From Dehalococcoidia bacterium (GTDB lineage: Bacteria > Chloroflexota > Dehalococcoidia > Dehalococcoidales > RBG-16-60-22): 7,553 nucleotides of DNA. The stretch spans positions 1-7,553 of the forward strand of contig JABMRL010000080.1 in NCBI GenBank assembly GCA_013202615.1, in the 5' to 3' direction. Below the pieces are notes generated by a model. The model did not search any database. It was not told the DNA's origin and saw nothing but the letters and a program-made list of their open reading frames with translations. Of the stretch, positions 1 to 5,912 are shown piece after piece (the stretch's first letter is position 1; every line of letters begins with the position of its first letter). A program made the translations under genes and the position numbers.

Positions 1-2
1 TC

Positions 3-1346
3 TCAGGGTTTCGCCACTGGCAGCGTGAAGGTGAACCGTGTCCCCTGGCCGGTCTGGCTTGCCACCTCGATTTGCCCCCCGTGTGCCTCTATAAGGCGTT
101 TGGCGATGGTTAGTCCCAGTCCGCTGCCGCCGGTGGCCCTGGCCCGGGATTTATCCACCCGGTAGAAACGCTCAAAGATGTTCGACAGGTCTTCGGCAGG
201 AATGCCTTCACCGGTGTCGATAACGCTTACCTCCAGCCATTCGCCCTGCACTCTGGCGGTCACGCTGATGGTACCGGCGTTGGACGTATGAACCAGCGCG
301 TTTTCTATAAGGTTGCGTAAAACCTCACCAATCCGGTGGGAGTCAATATGCACTGCCGGCAGTTTATCAGGCACGTCGATTGATAACGATATCTCTTTGG
401 CTGCCACCTGCCGTTGCATGGTGTCGGCGGTTTGAGAGATTAGCTCCGCAATATCTGTGGCGCGGCAGTCCAGCTTCAGCTCCCCCGATTCGGCAAGGCT
501 CAGCTCCTGGAGGTCGTCGACCAGCCGTGACAGCAATGATGCTTCTTCGTCGAGAGAGCGGATAGCATTCGCATCCGGCTTGATAACTCCATCACGAACT
601 GCCTCGAGATAGCCCTTGAGATTGGACAGGGGAGTTCTTAGCTCGTGGGCGACGTCCGCCACCATGTTGCGACGCAGCTGTTCCGCGCGCTCCAGGTCAC
701 TGGCCATTGAGTTAAAGGCCTGGGCTAGCTCGCCCACCTCGCCTTTGTCTTTGAACTTAACACGCTGCGAGAAATCGCCTTTACCCAGCTGTCTGGTAGT
801 TTGAGTGAGCGTTTTTATCGGTGCCAGGATTCGCCGTGACAGCAGGAAGGTGATTAACAGTGCAAAGGCAATGGCCATGAGCCCTCCCCACAGCAGGAAG
901 CGACCCACCGCCATGTAAATAACGCTTAACGGAGGAAAAGGTATCTCCGGCGATGGACTGGGGCTCATGTACAGCGTGCCCAAGACTTCGGACTCCCAGG
1001 GCGGTGAGACATGGGTGCCTGGCATATCAGACTGGTATAACTCTCCGAGAAGTTCACCGTCAGAGTCAGCGACTACCGTTCCAGCCTGGTCGGTCAGTAT
1101 AATCCGCCGTTCATACAGGTTTCCCCACTGCGCAACAAAAGGCTGAATGCCTTCCCATCCCCCCTGCCGGTAGTGGTAATGGGATAGCTCAAGTTCTATT
1201 CTTTTAGCGCGCCCCATCTCAAGGCGCTTCTCAAACCCGTGTACCTCCGCCATCGCACTCCGGTAGGTAAAGAATAATATGGAACCTACGGTTACTATTA
1301 TCACCAGAGTAAAAGCCATGAAAAGACGAAATTGCAGACTATGCAT
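3..1346 (-). CDS. Two-component sensor histidine kinase (BaeS/PhoR-like, HAMP-HisKA-HATPase)
   Basis: Membrane sensor kinase of 447 aa; it should autophosphorylate on a histidine and pass the phosphate to the response regulator encoded just upstream. Visible order: first membrane helix about residues 8-27, an extracytoplasmic sensing region of about 115 residues, second membrane helix about 146-169, HAMP linker about 170-222, HisKA with H-box VAHELRTPL (phosphorylated His about 234), then the ATPase domain with N-box around N345/N349, G1 box DTGEGI (377-382), F-box [11 protein letters not shown] (391-401) and G2 box GGSGLGL (406-412). All catalytic boxes are intact. The ATG at 1346 lies 3 nt past the regulator stop codon, with GGAG 8 nt upstream inside the regulator gene, so the pair is co-transcribed and probably translationally coupled. 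The stop codon TGA lies at the very edge of the window, so the gene is complete. The signal sensed is not evident from the sequence. Confidence 0.95.
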   Translation of the reverse strand: MHSLQFRLFMAFTLVIIVTVGSILFFTYRSAMAEVHGFEKRLEMGRAKRIELELSHYHYRQGGWEGIQPFVAQWGNLYERRIILTDQAGTVVADSDGELLGELYQSDMPGTHVSPPWESEVLGTLYMSPSPSPEIPFPPLSVIYMAVGRFLLWGGLMAIAFALLITFLLSRRILAPIKTLTQTTRQLGKGDFSQRVKFKDKGEVGELAQAFNSMASDLERAEQLRRNMVADVAHELRTPLSNLKGYLEAVRDGVIKPDANAIRSLDEEASLLSRLVDDLQELSLAESGELKLDCRATDIAELISQTADTMQRQVAAKEISLSIDVPDKLPAVHIDSHRIGEVLRNLIENALVHTSNAGTISVTARVQGEWLEVSVIDTGEGIPAEDLSNIFERFYRVDKSRARATGGSGLGLTIAKRLIEAHGGQIEVASQTGQGTRFTFTLPVAKP

Positions 1347-1349
1347 GAT

Positions 1350-2033
1350 TTACACTCCGGCGAGTTTGTAGCCGGCCCCGTATATCGTCTTGATGTATCT
1401 GGGATGCTTGGGGTCCGGCTCGATTTTTCGACGCAGGTTGAGGATATGAACGTCGATAGTGCGGTCAAAGCCTTCAAAATCATAGCCGAGGGCTTTTTCA
1501 ATCAGCTGTGCCCGACTGAAGACTCTGCCCGGTTCCTTAATGAGAACTCCCAGTAACCTAAATTCGACCAGGGTGAGATTCAGAGGCTCGTTGGCTATAT
1601 ACGCTTCATGTTGAAGAAAGTTAACCGTCAGCTTGCCGTATTTGATTTCATTCGGGCCGCGCTCTCCCGGCAGTCGCCTGAGAACGGCCCGGACTCTGGC
1701 GGCCAGTTCACGGGGGCTGAATGGTTTGGTCATATAGTCATCCGCTCCCAAACTAAGGCCGGTGAGCTTGTCCTGGTCGGTGGTCCTGGCGGTGAGCATG
1801 ATAATCGGTACCTCGGATTCATTTCTCAGAGTGCGGCAGACCTCCAAGCCATCGATGCCGGGCAGCATGATGTCCAGAACGATAAGATCGGGATGGCCCT
1901 CTCGTGCCTGTCGCAAAGCCTCAACGCCGTCATAAGCGGTGAGGACGCGGTAGCCATCCCGATGCAAGTAGAGCTTGACCAGCTCTACTGTTTTTACATC
2001 GTCATCGACAACCAGGACTCTTTTAGCGGTCAC
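1350..2033 (-). CDS. OmpR/PhoB-family response regulator
   Basis: DNA-binding response regulator of 227 aa, normal length for the family. The receiver domain (about 1-120) has the acidic pocket D10-D12, phospho-acceptor D54 in VLDIMLPG, T81 and K103 in the TKPF motif. The C-terminal winged helix (about 130-227) has the typical LVEFRLLGVL, RTIDVHILNLRRKIE and IKTIYGAGYKL segments. It starts at GTG: this codon has a clear GAGGAG ribosome site six bases upstream (2040-2045), and the translation begins directly at the receiver beta-strand KRVLVVDDD. The cognate kinase gene follows 3 nt after its stop. The upstream TTAACA repeats (2088-2104) resemble boxes bound by PhoP-type regulators, so autoregulation is likely (inference). 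Confidence 0.95.
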   Translation of the reverse strand: MTAKRVLVVDDDVKTVELVKLYLHRDGYRVLTAYDGVEALRQAREGHPDLIVLDIMLPGIDGLEVCRTLRNESEVPIIMLTARTTDQDKLTGLSLGADDYMTKPFSPRELAARVRAVLRRLPGERGPNEIKYGKLTVNFLQHEAYIANEPLNLTLVEFRLLGVLIKEPGRVFSRAQLIEKALGYDFEGFDRTIDVHILNLRRKIEPDPKHPRYIKTIYGAGYKLAGV

Positions 2034-2039
2034 CTTGAG

Positions 2040-2045
2040 CTCCTC
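2040..2045 (-). promoter_or_regulatory. Ribosome binding site deciding the GTG start of the response regulator
   Basis: GAGGAG on the minus strand, six bases before the GTG at 2033. No better start codon with a ribosome site lies near, so it supports the non-ATG start. Confidence 0.75.
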
Positions 2046-2074
2046 GATGGTTCACCGTACTTCTTTAATCTTAT

Positions 2075-2104
2075 CTTATAACATAAATGTTAAGGAATTG
2101 TTAA
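2075..2104 (-). promoter_or_regulatory. Promoter of the response regulator-kinase operon
   Basis: On the minus strand TTAACA (2099-2104, one mismatch to TTGACA) is followed after 18 nt by TATAAG (2075-2080, one mismatch to TATAAT). Transcription would start near 2068, giving a leader of about 35 nt. The -35 hexamer is also the first of two TTAACA repeats, so an activator or autoregulator could overlap it. Confidence 0.55.
2088..2104 (-). promoter_or_regulatory. PhoP-box-like direct repeat TTAACA-N5-TTAACA
   Basis: Two exact TTAACA hexamers on the minus strand (2099-2104 and 2088-2093) separated by five bases, an 11-bp period. This is the arrangement described for Bacillus PhoP boxes (TTAACA-like repeats with about 5 bp between them) and suits a dimer of an OmpR-type winged-helix regulator. 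The downstream hexamer also forms part of an inverted repeat TAACAT-AA-ATGTTA (2079-2092). Binding by the regulator encoded at 1350-2033 is inferred. Confidence 0.45.
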
Positions 2105-2116
2105 TCAACTACGATA

Positions 2117-2149
2117 CAAGAGAGGGGGAATATTACCTCCCCCCTCTTG
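2117..2149 (-). terminator. Strong hairpin between the small protein gene and the regulator gene (attenuator or weak terminator)
   Basis: Arms CAAGAGAGGGGG (2117-2128) and CCCCCCTCTTG (2139-2149) form 11 base pairs with one bulged A and a loop of about 10 nt. Read on the minus strand it follows the small protein gene. No U-tract follows on either strand, so it is not a textbook intrinsic terminator. It may attenuate read-through, protect the 3' end of the upstream transcript, or bind a factor. Confidence 0.4.
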
Positions 2150-2158
2150 CTATCTGAA

Positions 2159-2179
2159 CCAGCGAGGTTTCCCTGCTGG
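2159..2179 (-). other. GAAA-capped hairpin just after the small protein gene
   Basis: Minus-strand CCAGCAGG-GAAA-CCTCGCTGG: eight pairs with one bulged C and a GNRA-type tetraloop, starting 13 nt after the stop codon at 2192. Together with the hairpin at 2117-2149 it forms a tandem 3' structure. No run of U follows. Confidence 0.4.
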
Positions 2180-2191
2180 AGGCTTCGCCGG

Positions 2192-2635
2192 CTATTCTGT
2201 GGGAGCGCATGAGCCAGGGAAGCCGTGGGGTCTACCCATGCCGCGGAAACCGGATCTGAACGGAGAACCTTCAGGCATTGATTCAAATCGAGCTTTCATC
2301 TCGTCGAATTGTTCCTGAGTTATCTTGCCCTGGTCAAAAAGCTCCTGAAGATGGTCCTGCATAGCTTCGGGGTCCATTTGGCGGAACTTTGGCATATCCT
2401 CAGGGAGTATCTCGCTCCGGGCCTGGATAAAAGCATCTTTCAGTGCCTCGCGGTCAATGTCCGGGTCCGTGTTTGTGTTGTAGATTTCACAGACTTTATC
2501 AAGCATAGTATCGAAGTGAGCCTGACGCGGGTCGGTATCCCCGTTGTCCGCAGCAAGGACCACCCCGCCGATACTTCCAACCAATACCACAGCCGCTAAC
2601 ACCGCAATAACGATAAACTTTTTACTTCGCCACAT
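2192..2635 (-). CDS. Small exported/membrane-anchored protein with SHOCT-like segment, function unknown
   Basis: 147 aa. The N-terminus has two lysines then a hydrophobic stretch (about residues 7-28) ending VVLAAD, which reads as a Sec signal peptide with an A-x-A-like cleavage site near residue 29, or an uncleaved anchor. The mature part is acidic and helical. Around residues 93-117 the pattern LQELFDQGKITQEQFDEMK resembles the SHOCT short helical motif (L..L...G.IT..EF...K). The tail is rich in Gly, Phe, Arg and His with one Cys (GFRGMGRPHGF, then SCAPTE). The ATG at 2635 has a strong AAGGAGG ribosome site (2646-2652) ten bases upstream. It lies upstream of the two-component genes on the same strand and may share their control. 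By analogy with small periplasmic partners of envelope-stress or metal-sensing kinases (Spy, ZraP) it could be an accessory or output of that system, but no family is recognised with certainty. Confidence 0.85.
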   Translation of the reverse strand: MWRSKKFIVIAVLAAVVLVGSIGGVVLAADNGDTDPRQAHFDTMLDKVCEIYNTNTDPDIDREALKDAFIQARSEILPEDMPKFRQMDPEAMQDHLQELFDQGKITQEQFDEMKARFESMPEGSPFRSGFRGMGRPHGFPGSCAPTE

Positions 2636-2670
2636 TTCTGTTTTGCCTCCTTTCTCTTATTGATGCTTTA

Positions 2671-2702
2671 ATGGTAACACCTGAATGTTAAAAACCAATT
2701 AA
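2671..2702 (-). promoter_or_regulatory. Candidate promoter and degenerate TTAACA-type repeat of the small protein gene
   Basis: Minus strand TTAATT-N5-TTAACA (2697-2702 and 2686-2691) repeats the 11-bp layout of the box upstream of the response regulator, with one degraded half. TTGGTT followed after 16 nt by TACCAT (2671-2676) is the best, but weak, sigma70-like pair. The box would then overlap the -35 region, as expected for an activated promoter. Confidence 0.3.
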
Positions 2703-2742
2703 GATTTGGGGGAGATACCCAAGTTTCTTGTATCGACCTAAA

Positions 2743-2848
2743 ATTACTCTCAAGAAGTGATGGGGGTAATGTCTTTCAGGCTACAAAGCAGGCCGATGGA
2801 GTTCATAGATAGAGCCACGGGCATAGCCTTTAAGGCAGTGATTGCCTT
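2743..2848 (+). other. Foldable stretch upstream of the enolase-like gene
   Basis: Hairpin 1: ATTACTCTC (2743-2751) pairs with GGGGGTAAT (2762-2770), nine pairs including two G-U, loop of 10 nt. Hairpin 2: AGGCTA (2778-2783) pairs with TAGCCT (2824-2829), enclosing 40 nt. Hairpin 3: AAGGCA (2832-2837) pairs with TGCCTT (2843-2848). GCCTT (2826-2830) can instead pair with AAGGC (2832-2836), so hairpins 2 and 3 could be mutually exclusive. No known riboswitch class fits. The best promoter seen lies downstream at 2859-2888, so the stretch is only a leader RNA if another promoter exists. Confidence 0.3.
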
Positions 2849-2858
2849 TGATTAGTCG

Positions 2859-2888
2859 TTGCTAATAAAATTGTAAATGTGTGATAAT
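2859..2888 (+). promoter_or_regulatory. Candidate promoter of the enolase-like / glycerate kinase-like unit
   Basis: TTGCTA (2859-2864), an 18-nt spacer, then GATAAT (2883-2888) preceded by TGT, an extended -10 motif. Transcription would begin near 2895, leaving a leader of about 60 nt before the ATG at 2955. Confidence 0.5.
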
Positions 2889-2941
2889 AGGCAAATCAAT
2901 TAATCACGCGCAGATATTAGCTTGAGAAAAAAGATATTAAT

Positions 2942-2947
2942 GAGGAG
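2942..2947 (+). promoter_or_regulatory. Ribosome binding site deciding the start of the enolase-like gene
   Basis: GAGGAG seven bases before ATG 2955. In-frame starts further upstream (TTG 2922, ATG 2940) have no such site, and the ATG at 2940 overlaps this one, so 2955 is preferred. Starting there also removes a basic stretch (RKKILMRR) that does not belong to the family. Confidence 0.8.
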
Positions 2948-2954
2948 AAGTGAA

Positions 2955-4250
2955 ATGAGTAATTCGGATTTAATCTCACGTGTGCGGGCACGTGAGATAT
3001 TGAACTTTCTTGGCAACCCGACGGTGGAGGCAGAAGTATCGCTCTCTGATGGTAGTTGTGGTCGGGCCGCAGTCCCCGCTGGTATCAGTGTGGGCAGCAG
3101 TGAGGTGGGCCAGTTGCTCGACGGGGACCAGAAGAGATTCGCTGGTAAAGGTGTCCTCAAGGCTGTGCGCAATGTCCAGGAGGTAATCGGGCCGGCCCTG
3201 AAGGGCATGAGTGCCTCCCGGCAGGAGATGATTGATAACAAGCTCCTGGAGCTGGATGGCACATCCAATAAAAGCCGGCTGGGAGGCAATGCTATTCTGG
3301 CCGTATCACTGGCTACAGCTCACGCGGCGGCGGCAAATAAAAAATTGCCCCTGTATAGATACCTGGGTGGCGAGGGCCCTTTTGCCTTGCCGGTTCCCGC
3401 GTTCGACATGTTAGAGGGCGGTGCACATGCCCAGAATTCGGTGGATTTCCAGGAGTACCTGGTGATACCGGCAGGAGTTTCCAGCTTTCGGGAAGCGCTG
3501 GAGGCAGGAGTTGCCATATTCCATGCGCTGCTGAATCTGCTCCAGAAAAAGGGGGGCAGTATTCAGCCCACGGGTCCACTGGCGGCGCCTCTCAAGTCGA
3601 ACCAGGAGGGAGTTGAAGCGATTGCGTCCGCTATAGAAACAGCCGGATACAGGCTTGGCAAACAGTGTTTTATCGGAATAGATGCGGCTACATCGGAACT
3701 GTATAAGGATGGCAAATATTTTCTGCGGTGTGAGAAAAGAGAATTAACGTCATCAGAAATGGATAATTTGTGGAGTGAATGGATAGACACGTATCCCATT
3801 ATAAGTATTGAAGACCCCATGTCCGAGGAGGACTGGGATGGCTGGCAGGCTATCACCAGGCATATCGGAGAACGGGTGCAGCTGGTCGGCGATGACCTCT
3901 TCACCACCAACCCTGAGATAGTAAAGAAGGGAATTGCTCTGGGTGTTGCCAACGCGGTGCTGATTAAGCCCAACCAGATAGGGACTCTTTCCGAGACACT
4001 GGAGACGATACGAATCGCCAGCGAGGCGGGATGGGCCGCTATGCTGAGCACCCGTTCTGGAGAAACGGAAGACGCAACTATTACCGATTTATCCGTGTTG
4101 AGCGGCTGCGGTCAAATCAAAACAGGCCCTCCACGTGCCAAGAGCGTCGTTAAGCATAACCGCCTGCTGCGAATAGAGGAAGAACTTGGTGGTGAGGCAA
4201 AATACAAAGGGGTACAGGCGTTCAGGAAGTTGTCACCTGAATCCGGTTAA
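2955..4250 (+). CDS. Enolase-family protein with altered catalytic residues (enolase paralogue)
   Basis: 431 aa from the ATG at 2955, full enolase length, both domains present. Kept (yeast numbering in brackets): Ser45 in the mobile loop [S39], His158 [H159] in EGGAHA, Gln166-Glu167 [Q167/E168], metal ligands Asp243 [D246], Glu286 [E295] in SIEDP and Asp313/314 [D320] in VGDDLF, general base Lys338 [K345] in LIKPNQIG, Arg367-Ser368 [R374/S375] and Lys389 [K396] in GQIKTG. Lost: the GDEGG loop reads QPTGP, so catalytic Glu211 is Thr206; SHRSGETED reads STRSGETED, so His373 is Thr366; DSRGNPT reads NFLGNPT; the loop SGAST reads AGISV. The metal site and proton-abstracting lysine are therefore intact while the acid assisting loss of the 3-OH is gone. 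An altered or lost reaction is inferred; annotation as ordinary eno would be risky. It is followed 22 nt later by a glycerate kinase-like gene, forming a probable two-gene operon. Confidence 0.9.
   Translation: MSNSDLISRVRAREILNFLGNPTVEAEVSLSDGSCGRAAVPAGISVGSSEVGQLLDGDQKRFAGKGVLKAVRNVQEVIGPALKGMSASRQEMIDNKLLELDGTSNKSRLGGNAILAVSLATAHAAAANKKLPLYRYLGGEGPFALPVPAFDMLEGGAHAQNSVDFQEYLVIPAGVSSFREALEAGVAIFHALLNLLQKKGGSIQPTGPLAAPLKSNQEGVEAIASAIETAGYRLGKQCFIGIDAATSELYKDGKYFLRCEKRELTSSEMDNLWSEWIDTYPIISIEDPMSEEDWDGWQAITRHIGERVQLVGDDLFTTNPEIVKKGIALGVANAVLIKPNQIGTLSETLETIRIASEAGWAAMLSTRSGETEDATITDLSVLSGCGQIKTGPPRAKSVVKHNRLLRIEEELGGEAKYKGVQAFRKLSPESG
2973..2998 (+). repeat. Perfect 10-bp inverted repeat within the first codons of the enolase-like gene
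   Basis: ATCTCACGTG (2973-2982), spacer TGCGGG, CACGTGAGAT (2989-2998). It starts 18 nt after the A of the ATG and covers roughly codons 7-15. In RNA it would form a very stable stem near the ribosome entry region; in DNA it could be a repressor operator with CACGTG cores. The pairing is seen directly; a regulatory role is inferred. Confidence 0.7.
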
Positions 4251-4272
4251 GCACCTTTTTTAAGAGGGAAAG

Positions 4273-5739
4273 ATGGAGTTAAGGATAAAGAACGCTGAGA
4301 GCCTTGTGTCTCATGGAAATGTGCCTGTAAGGAAGGCCATGCTTGAGATACTGGAAACAGGTTTGCAGGCGGCAGACCCGTACCAGAATACCAGGAAGCT
4401 TCTCCGTCTGGAAGGTAATAGACTTGCTGTCGGATGCAAAGAGTTCGAACCGGCAGGAGACCCGCATTCGGGGAAGGCAGTCTATGACCTGTCTCAGGTG
4501 GAGCGTATCTATGTGTTCGGAGCAGGCAAAGGAGTCCAGAGAGTAGCGCAGGCTATCGAAGACACGCTTGGGGAGAGAATAACCGGCGGGCACGTCATCG
4601 ATAAGAAGGACCACCCGGTCCATCTCCGGAGAATAGGAGTCACCCTGGGTGGACATCCGATACCGGATGAGGACTGTGTGAAGGGATGTGAGCGGATTCT
4701 TGAGATGACCAGGGGGCTTACCAGGAATGACCTGGTGTTCACCTGTGTCAGCAACGGTGTCTCGTCCACTCTGACCATGCCTGTGCCCGGCGTAAGCCTG
4801 GAGGACATAAGAAAGACAACGCATATTTTGCAGATCGAACACGGTGCACCTACCGCAGACGTGAACTCAATCCGGAACCACCTCGACATGATGAAGGGGG
4901 GAAGGATAAGCAGGTATGTCTATCCGGCGCAAACGGTACACATAGTCGCCCGCGACCCTCTCACCTACGAAGAGCTTATGTATGAAAATTACTGGCTGCA
5001 TACGCTCCCCGACTGCACCACGTTCCAGCTCGCAATTGAGAACCTGAAAAAATGGGATGCCTGGGAGGAGGTTCCTTCCTCGGTCAGGGAGTTTCTGACA
5101 GAGGGCGACACCAAATACGAGACGGTAAAAGCAGGTGAATTCGAAAAGATGCCTTCCCGCATCTTCGGCGTGATGCCGGGATATAAATATACGGCTAAAA
5201 TCCCGGCGGCTATGAAAAAAGCGAGGGAACTGGGTTTTAAACCTGTCTTGCTCACCGATGATTTATGGATCGTGGAAGCACGCCAGGCTGGTGCTCATAT
5301 GGCGGCCATTTGCCGGACAATCGAGCGTACCGGTAAACCTTTCAAACCGCCCTGTGCCATATTCACCAGCGGTGAGATGGTCGTCACGGTAGGCAATGAG
5401 AGAGGAATTGGCGGTCGGAACCAGGAGTATGCGTTATCAGCTGCCCTGGGTATATCCGGATGTAGAAATACAGTGATAGCATCGGTGGATACTGACGGAA
5501 CTGACGGACCCGGCACTCAGTTCTCCACAGGTCCCGATAGTATGCCCTGCTGTCTTGCGGGCGGCATTGTGGATGGCGGGACTGTGGCAGAAGCCGGGAA
5601 GGCCGGATTAAACATAGATGAAGGGATAAAAAGGCATAACACTTCTCCCATCCTGTGGGAACTCGATAATGGAATAGTCGCGACACCGAATATCAGCCTG
5701 GTTGATTTCACGGTAGCACTGGTAGGCCGTGAAGGATAA
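4273..5739 (+). CDS. Glycerate 2-kinase (DUF4147/MOFRL) family protein with divergent active site
   Basis: 488 aa, somewhat longer than typical GckA/TtuD glycerate 2-kinases (about 415-450), which phosphorylate D-glycerate to 2-phosphoglycerate with ATP. Conserved: FGAGKGVQRVAQAIE (82-96) with the likely catalytic Lys86, GGHPIPD (126-132), VNSIRNHLDMMKGGR (197-211), SGEMVVTV (366-373), GIGGRNQEYALSAAL (378-392) with Arg382, and TDGTDGP (407-413). Changed: the family SGGxSALL reads SNGVSSTL (160-167); SDVxGD...IASGP is replaced by ARDPLTYEELMYEN (226-239); the glycine-rich TGPTGTNVND near the C-terminus reads ATPNISLVDF (470-479); about 12 residues are inserted around 414-427, including CC. 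The fold and ATP/lysine elements seem kept while the substrate pocket has been rebuilt. The start ATG has GAGGG (4264-4268) just upstream. It sits 22 nt after the enolase-like gene. Whether it phosphorylates glycerate cannot be told from sequence. Confidence 0.88.
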   Translation: MELRIKNAESLVSHGNVPVRKAMLEILETGLQAADPYQNTRKLLRLEGNRLAVGCKEFEPAGDPHSGKAVYDLSQVERIYVFGAGKGVQRVAQAIEDTLGERITGGHVIDKKDHPVHLRRIGVTLGGHPIPDEDCVKGCERILEMTRGLTRNDLVFTCVSNGVSSTLTMPVPGVSLEDIRKTTHILQIEHGAPTADVNSIRNHLDMMKGGRISRYVYPAQTVHIVARDPLTYEELMYENYWLHTLPDCTTFQLAIENLKKWDAWEEVPSSVREFLTEGDTKYETVKAGEFEKMPSRIFGVMPGYKYTAKIPAAMKKARELGFKPVLLTDDLWIVEARQAGAHMAAICRTIERTGKPFKPPCAIFTSGEMVVTVGNERGIGGRNQEYALSAALGISGCRNTVIASVDTDGTDGPGTQFSTGPDSMPCCLAGGIVDGGTVAEAGKAGLNIDEGIKRHNTSPILWELDNGIVATPNISLVDFTVALVGREG

Positions 5740-5805
5740 AAGGTGGAACTTTTACAAAAATATTTAGCTTTAATTAGTATTGTCTCAAGCCCATATTGTC
5801 ATACC

Positions 5806-5890
5806 AAAGACCACACGTGGGCGTTGCTCTGTAGGCTTCTATGCTGGTAACTCTAACTTAAGAAGCGGTATCACTATTGGGGGCAGGTCA
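5806..5890. mobile_element. Possible terminal remnant of an insertion sequence (IS3-like end)
   Basis: Read on the minus strand the block begins TGACCTGCCCCCAATAGTG (from 5890), which resembles the TGAxCTGxCCCC tips of many IS3-family elements. The DNA behind it (toward about 5806) has no open reading frame of note and no transposase is present, so only an end would remain. The inner limit is arbitrary and the match is from memory of the family pattern. Confidence 0.3.
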
Positions 5891-5912
5891 GTTACTTTGT
5901 AATTTAATGATT

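Larger units (their letters stand above)
2636..2954. other. Divergent intergenic control region (319 nt)
   Basis: No protein gene is visible. It contains the leader and box of the small protein gene (minus strand), a foldable stretch at 2743-2848 and the candidate promoter (2859-2888) and ribosome site of the enolase-like gene (plus strand). Confidence 0.7.

Noticed and set aside
1608..2081. 157-codon plus-strand open frame
   Set aside because: Lies opposite the clearly conserved response regulator gene; no ribosome site or family resemblance.
2790..2806. Fluoride riboswitch upstream of the enolase-like gene (GGCCGATGGAGTTC resembles the crcB motif, and enolases are known fluoride-riboswitch targets)
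   Set aside because: The essential downstream part (GATGACTCC-like strand forming the pseudoknot) and the closing stem are missing, and the best promoter lies downstream of it.
2922..2954. Earlier start of the enolase-like gene at TTG 2922 or ATG 2940
   Set aside because: Neither has a ribosome site at proper spacing, the added residues are basic and unlike the family, and GAGGAG is correctly placed for ATG 2955.
3563..4051. 162-codon minus-strand open frame inside the enolase-like gene
   Set aside because: Antisense to conserved enolase motifs; no independent support.
4279..4842. 187-codon minus-strand open frame inside the kinase-like gene
   Set aside because: Antisense to a conserved DUF4147 coding region and low-complexity in meaning; a shadow frame.
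5740..5805. Intrinsic terminator after the kinase-like gene
   Set aside because: AT-rich with no stable stem followed by a U-tract; GCCCA/TGGGC pairing at about 5790-5821 spans too long a loop.
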